Assembly (NCBI GenBank): GCA_007135015.1
Contig: SLJS01000200.1
Span: 1-5,656 of the forward strand
Direction: 5' to 3'
DNA from: Alcanivorax sp.
GTDB taxonomy: Bacteria; Pseudomonadota; Gammaproteobacteria; Pseudomonadales; Alcanivoracaceae
Length of the DNA stretch: 5,656 nucleotides
Numbering within the stretch: position 1 is the first letter of the stretch; the number at the start of each line of letters is the position of its first letter. The position numbers and the translations under genes are program-made. Of this stretch, positions 1 through 5,174 are shown in pieces. The notes below the pieces were generated by a model that saw only the letters and a list, made by a program, of their open reading frames with translations, was not told the origin of the DNA and did no database searches.

Positions 1-71
1 AACTGCATGATTTAGCACATAAATTTTGCCGGCGTCAGGGGAGTCGCCGACAGTACTCCGTGAACCTGATC

Positions 72-100
72 ATTATATGCCGGAATGGTTATTGTGATCT
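72..100 (-). promoter_or_regulatory. Possible divergent promoter reading leftward
   Basis: On the minus strand, positions 77 down to 72 read TATAAT, a perfect sigma-70 -10 hexamer. No good -35 is seen 16-18 bases upstream (the region around 95-100 reads AGATCA), so the promoter would be weak or activator-dependent. In Pseudomonas and relatives the gene divergent from pilM is ponA/mrcA, which encodes a bifunctional penicillin-binding protein. A promoter in this position would fit that arrangement, with the gene starting beyond the left edge. No minus-strand start codon with a convincing ribosome binding site lies in positions 1-70. The call rests on one hexamer plus expected synteny. Confidence 0.35.
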
Positions 101-104
101 AACC
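87..104. repeat. Small dyad between the two divergent -10 hexamers
   Basis: GGTTA (87-91) and TAACC (100-104) form a perfect 5-bp inverted repeat with an 8-base spacer. It lies where the -35 region of the leftward promoter would be, and upstream of the pilM promoter, so it could be an operator. The arms are short enough to arise by chance, and I do not recognise a known regulator consensus. Confidence 0.25.
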
Positions 105-150
105 CCCTTTCTGTTATTACTTATTCCTAAAGTGATTAGACATAAAGTAC

Positions 151-189
151 TTGTAAGTGTATCTTTCTCCTAGAAAAACACACTTATAA
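151..189 (+). repeat. Imperfect long hairpin overlapping the pilM -10 region
   Basis: The outer arms TTGTAAGTGT (151-160) and ACACTTATAA (180-189) are complementary over 10 positions, with a single G-T (wobble) pair. Inside them, TTTCT (164-168) and AGAAA (172-176) form a second 5-bp stem closed by the loop CCT, with a 3+3 internal loop between the stems. The right outer arm contains most of the TATAAT hexamer at 185-190. The structure could be an operator dyad, or an RNA hairpin in any transcript that starts further upstream. There is no U-tract after it, so it is not a classical intrinsic terminator. Confidence 0.45.
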
Positions 190-190
190 T
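162..190 (+). promoter_or_regulatory. Probable pilM operon promoter
   Basis: TATAAT at 185-190 is a perfect -10 hexamer in an AT-rich stretch just before pilM. The -35 position at 17-base spacing (162-167, TCTTTC) matches the consensus poorly, and there is no TG extension, so an activator may be needed. Transcription would begin near 197, leaving a leader of only about 14 nucleotides before the GTG at 211. No sigma-54 type GG/GC pair is seen here. The position and the exact hexamer support the call; the weak -35 argues for caution. Confidence 0.5.
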
Positions 191-210
191 AAACAGACGG
201 GGCGACTAAA

Positions 211-1278
211 GTGCTGCCTTTCCTGCGAAAAAAGGCCCAGAGGGTTCTGGGGATCGATATCAGTTCCACGGCTGTAAAGCTTCTGGAATTGTCCCGCGCC
301 GGGGATCGTTACCGGGTCGACAGCTATGGGGTTGAGCCCCTGCCCGCCGATGCAGTGGTGGAAAAGAACATCAATGACGTGGAGGCCGTCGGTGACGCAA
401 TCGCACGGCTGGTTTCCCGTACCCGACCGGGCGTGAAGCAGGCCGCGGTGGCCGTGGCGGGTTCCGCGGTGATCACCAAGGTCATCGAGATGGACGCCTC
501 GCTCAGCGAAGATGACATGGAAACCCAGATCAAGATGGAAGCGGATCAGTACATTCCCTTCCCGCTGGACGAGGTTCGCATGGACTTCCAGGTCATGGGG
601 CCGGTGGAAGGCAATCCCGACCGCGCCGAGGTGCTGCTGGCCGCATCACGAACCGAGAATGTGGAGATGCGTACCGACGCGCTGGAGATCGGTGGCCTTC
701 AGGACAAGTTCGTGGACGTGGAAGCCTATTCCATGGAACGGGCCTTCCAGCTGGTTCAGCCTCACCTGCCCAACTCCGAAGAACTGGAGACCGTGGCGGT
801 CTTCGACATAGGCGCCACCATGACAACCCTTAATGTGCTGCATGAAGGGCGCACCGCCTACACTCGTGAGCAACTGTTTGGTGGCAAGCAGTTGACCGAG
901 GAGATTCAGCGCCGCTACGGCATCTCCATGGAAGAGGCGGGACTGGCCAAGAAGACCGGCGAGTTGCCCGATGATTACGAATCGGAGGTATTGCAGCCTT
1001 TCAAGGAGGCGGTGGTCCAGCAGGTCAACCGCTCCCTGCAGTTCTTCTATGGATCGACCCAGTTCAATGAGGTGGATCACATCCTGCTGGCGGGCGGCTC
1101 CGCCGCCATCGAAGGCCTTCCCGAGCTGATCCAGGAGAAGATCGGGGCGGGCTGCTCCGTGGCCAATCCCTTTGTGGATATGGCCCTGTCGAACAAGGTC
1201 AGCGGCAGTGCCATTGCCGCCGATGCGCCGGCGTTGATGATTGCCTGCGGGCTCGCGCTGAGGAGCTTTGAGGAATGA
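211..1278 (+). CDS. pilM: PilM, actin-like cytoplasmic type IV pilus assembly protein
   Basis: This 355-residue protein matches the usual PilM length of about 354. PilM is an ATP-binding, FtsA/actin-like protein on the cytoplasmic face of the inner membrane. It binds the N-terminal tail of PilN and connects the PilNOP subcomplex to the cytoplasmic motor side. Visible motifs are the first phosphate loop GIDISSTAVK (residues 14-23), a second phosphate motif FDIGATMTTL (198-207) and an adenosine-type motif LLAGGS (292-297). There is no signal peptide or membrane segment. The start is GTG at 211: the frame is closed by TAA at 190-192 and no other start lies between. A modest GGGG at 199-202 is the only ribosome binding site candidate. 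It is the first gene of the cluster, and its stop overlaps the pilN start (ATGA, 1275-1278). Identity is certain from motifs and synteny; ATP binding is inferred from the family. Confidence 0.97.
   Translation: MLPFLRKKAQRVLGIDISSTAVKLLELSRAGDRYRVDSYGVEPLPADAVVEKNINDVEAVGDAIARLVSRTRPGVKQAAVAVAGSAVITKVIEMDASLSEDDMETQIKMEADQYIPFPLDEVRMDFQVMGPVEGNPDRAEVLLAASRTENVEMRTDALEIGGLQDKFVDVEAYSMERAFQLVQPHLPNSEELETVAVFDIGATMTTLNVLHEGRTAYTREQLFGGKQLTEEIQRRYGISMEEAGLAKKTGELPDDYESEVLQPFKEAVVQQVNRSLQFFYGSTQFNEVDHILLAGGSAAIEGLPELIQEKIGAGCSVANPFVDMALSNKVSGSAIAADAPALMIACGLALRSFEE
1260..1265 (+). promoter_or_regulatory. pilN ribosome binding site inside pilM
   Basis: GAGGAG lies 9 bases before the pilN ATG at 1275, within the last codons of pilM. 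It supports that start and the 4-base ATGA overlap. A second purine run, GAGGA at 1270-1274, touches the start codon and is too close to act as the main site. Confidence 0.6.
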
Positions 1279-1838
1279 CAACAACAATCAATCTACGGCC
1301 CTGGCGTGAGGAGCGGCGCAAGCAGCGCCAACAGGAGTTCTTTGCGCTGCTGATCTTTGCCGCAGCCCTGGGTGCCGCGATTTTCTGGTTCTGGCAGCAG
1401 TCGGTGCAGGCGGGCATCACGGATCAGCGCGAGCGTAACCGGTTTGTCCAGCAGGAGATTTCGGTTCTCGAGGAAAAGATCAGTGAAATCGACGAGCTGG
1501 AGCAACGCCGCGAGGAACTGATCGAGCGCATGGAGGTAATCCAGAGCCTGCAGGGCAACCGGCCGACCATTGTCTATATCTTTGATCAGCTGGTGCGAAC
1601 GCTTCCCGACGGCGTCTACTATACCGAGGTCACGCGCAGCAGAGATAGTTTCACGATACTGGGCGTGGCCGAATCCAATGCGCACATCTCCAGGCTGATG
1701 CGCAATCTGGAACGCTCCGACTGGTTCAAGGATCCGAATCTGGGAAGTGTCACCGCGCTTGGCCGCAATGGCGCGAACCGTTTCGCCCTGACGGTGAAAG
1801 AGACCATGCCGGGTTCGGATGAGGAGGACGAACAGTGA
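1275..1838 (+). CDS. pilN: PilN, bitopic inner-membrane type IV pilus assembly protein
   Basis: This 187-residue protein has the expected PilN layout. The cytoplasmic tail carries INLRPWR (residues 5-11), the family's conserved PilM-docking motif, followed by a very basic stretch. A single hydrophobic segment at about 22-40 spans the inner membrane. A charged heptad-like region rich in Glu, Arg and Leu (about 46-90) is a probable coiled coil, and the rest is the periplasmic ferredoxin-like domain (about 98-172). The protein ends in an acidic tail (GSDEEDEQ). PilN pairs with PilO and forms the inner-membrane alignment platform between PilM and PilP/PilQ. The fourth position of the motif is Arg here, where well-known homologues have Leu (INLLPWR). 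Start and stop both overlap neighbours (ATGA with pilM, GTGA with pilO), which suggests translational coupling and matched expression. Confidence 0.96.
   Translation: MTTTINLRPWREERRKQRQQEFFALLIFAAALGAAIFWFWQQSVQAGITDQRERNRFVQQEISVLEEKISEIDELEQRREELIERMEVIQSLQGNRPTIVYIFDQLVRTLPDGVYYTEVTRSRDSFTILGVAESNAHISRLMRNLERSDWFKDPNLGSVTALGRNGANRFALTVKETMPGSDEEDEQ
1821..1827 (+). promoter_or_regulatory. pilO ribosome binding site that favours the GTG start
   Basis: GAGGAGG is a strong Shine-Dalgarno. It is 7 bases before GTG at 1835 but 13 bases before the in-frame ATG at 1841, so spacing favours GTG. The site lies inside the acidic C-terminal codons of pilN, whose Glu-Glu-Asp run (GAG GAG GAC) doubles as this signal. 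Confidence 0.65.
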
Positions 1839-2479
1839 AGATGGATGACCTCAAGAACCTGGATATCCAGGAGCTGTTGCAGAGCCTCCAGGATCTGGAT
1901 CCCGAAAATGTGGGCTCCTGGCCGGCGCCGGTCAAGATCGGGATTGCGATACTGGTGTTCATCGGCGTGATCGTTGCCGGTTACGTTTTCAGCATCACCG
2001 GCCTGCAGGATCAGCAGGAAAATCTGGCGCAGGAAGAGGAGTCTCTCCTGCAAGAATTCGAACGCAAGGCCCACCGGGCCCATCACCTGGACCAGTACCG
2101 GGCCCAGCTCGAGGACATGGAAGAGTCCTTCGGGTCACTGCTTCAGCAACTGCCCCGGGATACGGAAGTGCCCGGCCTGCTGGAAGATATTTCCCATACC
2201 GGGGAGGGCTCGGGTCTCGAGTTCGAAAAGATCGAGCTTGGTGACGAGGTGGAGCGGGAGTTCTACGCGGAATTGCCCATCGAGATCGAGGTAAAGGGCG
2301 ATTATCACAGCCTTGGCTCCTTTGTCAGCGGGGTATCCGCGTTGCCGCGGATCGTGACCCTGCATGATTTCAGGATTCAACCCACCGGGGGGCGGGATCG
2401 CGAGGGGGTGCCGGATGACGGACTGCTGCGAATGAGCATTACCGCCCGGACCTATCGTTATGCTGCCGGTGACCGATGA
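1835..2479 (+). CDS. pilO: PilO, bitopic inner-membrane type IV pilus assembly protein
   Basis: The protein is 214 residues long from GTG at 1835, or 212 if ATG at 1841 is used. PilO forms a heterodimer with PilN through periplasmic coiled coils and ferredoxin-like folds, and the pair recruits the lipoprotein PilP. The N-terminal tail contains NVGSWPAPVK (25-34), like the NIGSWPAAVK of Pseudomonas PilO. One membrane helix follows (about 33-54), then an acidic heptad-rich coiled-coil region (about 57-105) and a C-terminal domain (about 115-212) that includes the family-typical LHDFRI stretch. The GTG start is chosen for Shine-Dalgarno spacing and because it gives a 4-base GTGA overlap with the pilN stop, mirroring the pilM/pilN junction. 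The gene is intact. The acidic character of the periplasmic part resembles that of its neighbours. Confidence 0.96.
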   Translation: MKMDDLKNLDIQELLQSLQDLDPENVGSWPAPVKIGIAILVFIGVIVAGYVFSITGLQDQQENLAQEEESLLQEFERKAHRAHHLDQYRAQLEDMEESFGSLLQQLPRDTEVPGLLEDISHTGEGSGLEFEKIELGDEVEREFYAELPIEIEVKGDYHSLGSFVSGVSALPRIVTLHDFRIQPTGGRDREGVPDDGLLRMSITARTYRYAAGDR

Positions 2480-2484
2480 GGAGG
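2478..2484 (+). promoter_or_regulatory. pilP ribosome binding site that favours the ATG at 2493
   Basis: GAGGAGG overlaps the pilO stop and sits 8 bases before ATG at 2493. An in-frame ATG at 2460 lies upstream of this site, has no comparable signal, and would put charged residues ahead of the lipoprotein signal peptide. The later start is therefore preferred. Confidence 0.7.
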
Positions 2485-2492
2485 CCTGGAAA

Positions 2493-3035
2493 ATGAAAAC
2501 AGTGATCTTCCTCAAGATGTTGCTGGTTGCCGGTCTGGTTCCGGCGGTGCTGTCGCTTGGCGGCTGCAGTCGCGGGCCGGAACTTGATCAGCTCGAGGCC
2601 AGACTCGACGAGACCCGGGCACGCCCGCGCGGGCGTATCGAGCCCCCGCCAGAGTTCGAGCCGATTGCCACATTTTCCTACGGCGCCCATCAGGAAAGGC
2701 CGCCGTTTACGCCCCCGATCGATGAAGAGGAACTGGATCGGCCGGATGGCAGGCAGGTGGAGCCGGACCGGGATCGGCCCACCGAATATCTGGAACGCTA
2801 CGCGCTGGATTCGTTGCGCATGGTGGGGACCATCACGCGCGAAGGCGAGCCGCTACAGGCGCTGGTCCTTGATCCCACCGGATCGGTGAACCGTGTCCGG
2901 GCGGGTGACTACATGGGAAGAAATTTCGGGCGAGTGATTGAAGTCGACGAAGGACGGATATCACTTGTGGAGATCGTACCTGACGGGCGTGATGGCTGGG
3001 TGGAACGTTCCCGGACCATCAGGCTTGTTGATTAA
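2493..3035 (+). CDS. pilP: PilP, type IV pilus lipoprotein linking PilNO to the secretin
   Basis: This 180-residue protein begins with a lipoprotein signal peptide: Lys2, a hydrophobic core, then the lipobox LGGC with Cys25 as the predicted lipidated residue. A proline- and charge-rich linker follows (about 26-105). It contains GRIEPPPEF and ATFSYG, which resemble the part of PilP that contacts PilN/PilO. The C-terminal beta-domain (about 106-178) has the typical MVGTI, VRAGDYMGRNFG and VEIVPDG stretches and is known to bind the N0 domain of PilQ. The start at 2493 is chosen over ATG 2460, which would add 11 residues (MLPVTDEEAWK), because of the strong ribosome binding site and the signal peptide. 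It begins 13 bases after pilO. Residue +2 is Ser, whereas PilP is regarded as inner-membrane anchored; the Asp+2 retention rule of E. coli would not predict that. Confidence 0.95.
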   Translation: MKTVIFLKMLLVAGLVPAVLSLGGCSRGPELDQLEARLDETRARPRGRIEPPPEFEPIATFSYGAHQERPPFTPPIDEEELDRPDGRQVEPDRDRPTEYLERYALDSLRMVGTITREGEPLQALVLDPTGSVNRVRAGDYMGRNFGRVIEVDEGRISLVEIVPDGRDGWVERSRTIRLVD

Positions 3036-3041
3036 GCAGCT

Positions 3042-3048
3042 GGGGAAG
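3042..3048 (+). promoter_or_regulatory. pilQ ribosome binding site
   Basis: GGGGAAG in the 18-base pilP-pilQ gap lies about 5-8 bases before ATG 3054. It supports that start and independent loading of ribosomes on the secretin gene. Confidence 0.55.
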
Positions 3049-3053
3049 CCGTC

Positions 3054-5174
3054 ATGAATACTGAAAGAAAAACAACCGGGATTCCGCGCCGTCTGCTGAC
3101 CGGTATGGCAGCGGGGCTGGCGATGCTGCTGTGCGCGCCCCTGAATGCGGCGGTGCTCAAGGACGTCAGTTATACCACCCTGCCGGGCAACCGGATCGAG
3201 GTGCGCATGACCTTTGACGGGGAGCCGCCGGAGTCGCGCAGCTACAGCATTGAGCAGCCCGCGCGGGTGGCGCTGGATCTGCTCAATACCACCAACGAGG
3301 TCGCCGAGAGGCATCATGAGCTGCGTTCGGATCTGGCGCGCAGCGCCACCGTGGTGGAAGCCCAGGAACGCACCCGGCTGATCGTGAACCTGACCCGGTC
3401 CATGGGCTACGAGACCAGCATCGAGGGTAATGACCTGGTGCTTGTGCTGGGTGGTGAATCCGAGGCCGAGCCGGTCTTCGAAGCCGAACCCCGGATGGCG
3501 GAGGAAGAGCCTCGTCGTTTCGATGCCGAGGGCCACCAGGTGGAGGATGTGGACTTCCGCAGGGGCGACGCCGGTGAAGGCCAGGTACGGGTAAGCCTGT
3601 CCCGCTCGGCAATTCCGGTGGACGTGCGTGAGCAGGCCGGACGCATTCATGTGCGTTTCATGGGGACATCGCTGCCCGAGGATCTGATGCGCCGCATGGA
3701 TGTGCAGGACTTCGGCACGCCGGTTCGCCATGTGGATACCCGCAGGGACGGTGACGCCGTGGAAATGGTGGTGCACCCCGAGGGCGAGTGGGAATACATG
3801 GCCTATCAGGCCGATCGGCAGTTCACGGTCAACGTCCGGCCGGTTACAGAGGACGAGCCCGACCGCCGGCGCGATGAGTTCCAGTTCACCGGCGAAGAGC
3901 TGTCGCTGAACTTCCAGGACATTGAAGTGCGTTCGGTGCTGCAGCTGATCGCCGACTTTACGGGCATGAACCTGGTCGCCTCGGACACGGTCACCGGCAG
4001 CATCACGCTGCGGCTGCAGAATGTCCCCTGGGATCAGGCGCTCGACCTGATTCTGCGAACCAAGGGCCTGGACAAGCGCCAGAGCGGCAATGTGTTGCTG
4101 ATTGCTCCGGCCGACGAGATCGCGGCCCGTGAGCAACTCGAGCTGGAAAGCCAGAAACAGCAGGAGCAACTGGCTCCGCTTCGCAGCGAGTATATCCGCA
4201 TCAATTACGCCCGCGCCGGGGACATGGAAAGCCTGATCAAGGAGGAGGGGTCGATCCTTTCGGAGCGTGGCGGGATCACGGTGGACGACCGCACCAACAC
4301 GCTCATCGTCCAGGATACGGAACGCAATCTGGAACAGATTCGCGACGTCATCCGCACCCTGGATATTGCCGTGCAGCAGGTGCTGATCGAAGCTCGGGTG
4401 GTGGTGGCCACCTCCGATCTGGCCAATGAGCTGGGCGTTCGCTGGGGTGGCCTTGCGCTGGACCTGCAGAATTTTGCTCAGGAGGGACGGACTCATGTGG
4501 CGACCGGGCGAGCCAGACAAGTAACGGAAACCGGGGCCGGCCTGCTCAGCGGGGATGACATCGAGATCGAGACACCCGACGAGCTGATGGTGGACATGGG
4601 TGTGACCAGCAGCCAGGCCACACGTTTCTCGCTCGGCTTCGTGGATGTGCGAAGCGGGATTCTGGAACTGGAACTCTCTGCTCTGGCCGCGGAAGGTCAT
4701 GGCGAGGTGATCGCAACGCCCAAGGTGCTGACCGCCGACCAGCAGCCCGCGGTGATCGCGTCGGGCACCCAGATCGGTTACGAGGAGGCCACTGCCAGTG
4801 GCGCCACGGCGGTATCCTTCATCGAGGCGGAGCTTCGCCTGGAGGTCACGCCGCGGATTACCCCGGACGGTCGCGTGATCATGGAGCTGAATATCCATAA
4901 TGACTCGGTGGGCTCGGTCATCGCCGGCATCCCCAGCATTGATACCAACCGGGTGGAAACCACGGTGCTGGTCGACGACGGCGAGACGGTGGTGCTCGGC
5001 GGCATCTTCCAGCAGGAAAAGCTCGAAGGTGTGGTCAAGACGCCCTTCCTCGGGGATCTTCCCTGGATCGGCCGGCTTTTCCGGCGCACATTCAGCGAGG
5101 ATGAAAAGCAGGAACTGCTGGTGTTCATCACGCCACGGCTGGTCCAGGACGGGGACGCTCTGGCGTCGAACTGA
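3054..5174 (+). CDS. pilQ: PilQ, outer-membrane secretin of the type IV pilus
   Basis: This 706-residue protein is close to the usual length of about 700. PilQ forms the multimeric outer-membrane channel through which the pilus leaves and re-enters the cell. A Sec signal peptide (basic N-region with Arg12-Arg13, hydrophobic core 14-30) is probably cleaved after Ala32 or Ala33. Two AMIN domains, which in this family bind peptidoglycan, follow at about 34-132 and 163-264, joined by an acidic linker (133-162). The N0/STN domain covers about 283-352, from LSLNFQDIEVRSVLQLI, and N1 about 380-437. The secretin core spans about 443-698. It has VTPRI (598-602), VDDGETVVLGGI (640-651), the conserved FLGDLPWIGRLFR (665-677) and a terminal ELLVFITPRLV (687-697). 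No frameshift or missing domain is seen. A Gln/Glu-rich stretch separates N0 and N1. The gene ends in TGA, and aroK begins on the next codon in the same frame. Confidence 0.98.
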   Translation: MNTERKTTGIPRRLLTGMAAGLAMLLCAPLNAAVLKDVSYTTLPGNRIEVRMTFDGEPPESRSYSIEQPARVALDLLNTTNEVAERHHELRSDLARSATVVEAQERTRLIVNLTRSMGYETSIEGNDLVLVLGGESEAEPVFEAEPRMAEEEPRRFDAEGHQVEDVDFRRGDAGEGQVRVSLSRSAIPVDVREQAGRIHVRFMGTSLPEDLMRRMDVQDFGTPVRHVDTRRDGDAVEMVVHPEGEWEYMAYQADRQFTVNVRPVTEDEPDRRRDEFQFTGEELSLNFQDIEVRSVLQLIADFTGMNLVASDTVTGSITLRLQNVPWDQALDLILRTKGLDKRQSGNVLLIAPADEIAAREQLELESQKQQEQLAPLRSEYIRINYARAGDMESLIKEEGSILSERGGITVDDRTNTLIVQDTERNLEQIRDVIRTLDIAVQQVLIEARVVVATSDLANELGVRWGGLALDLQNFAQEGRTHVATGRARQVTETGAGLLSGDDIEIETPDELMVDMGVTSSQATRFSLGFVDVRSGILELELSALAAEGHGEVIATPKVLTADQQPAVIASGTQIGYEEATASGATAVSFIEAELRLEVTPRITPDGRVIMELNIHNDSVGSVIAGIPSIDTNRVETTVLVDDGETVVLGGIFQQEKLEGVVKTPFLGDLPWIGRLFRRTFSEDEKQELLVFITPRLVQDGDALASN

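Noticed and set aside
1..20. Start of a leftward gene (ATG at 8-6 or GTG at 18-16 on the minus strand)
   Set aside because: Both run to the window edge within a few codons, and neither has a Shine-Dalgarno. There is too little sequence to support a gene.
93..108. Possible CRP site beginning TGTGA at 93-97
   Set aside because: The matching half-site TCACA is absent at the required spacing; the sequence there is C-rich.
127..213. Direct repeat CTAAAGTG at 127-134 and 206-213, with the related ATAAAGTA at 142-149
   Set aside because: The repeats are eight bases, irregularly spaced and in an AT-rich region, and the second copy includes the GTG start. They are not distinguishable from chance without comparison to relatives.
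646..1287. A 213-codon minus-strand open frame opposite pilM
   Set aside because: It is opposite a clear PilM sequence with conserved motifs and has no recognisable product or ribosome binding signal.
2460..2492. Upstream ATG of pilP at 2460
   Set aside because: It overlaps the end of pilO, has no ribosome binding site, and would place an acidic segment before the lipoprotein signal peptide. ATG 2493 has GAGGAGG at good spacing.
3036..3053. Terminator or promoter between pilP and pilQ
   Set aside because: The gap is only 18 bases and holds the pilQ ribosome binding site. There is no stem-loop with a T-run and no promoter-like hexamers.
2961..4898. A 645-codon open frame on the minus strand opposite pilQ
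   Set aside because: Its codons are exactly in phase with those of pilQ, so it stays open only because pilQ avoids TTA, CTA and TCA in this stretch, as GC-rich genes do. The translation is rich in His, Arg and Gly with no recognisable domain, and pilQ is unmistakable on the other strand.
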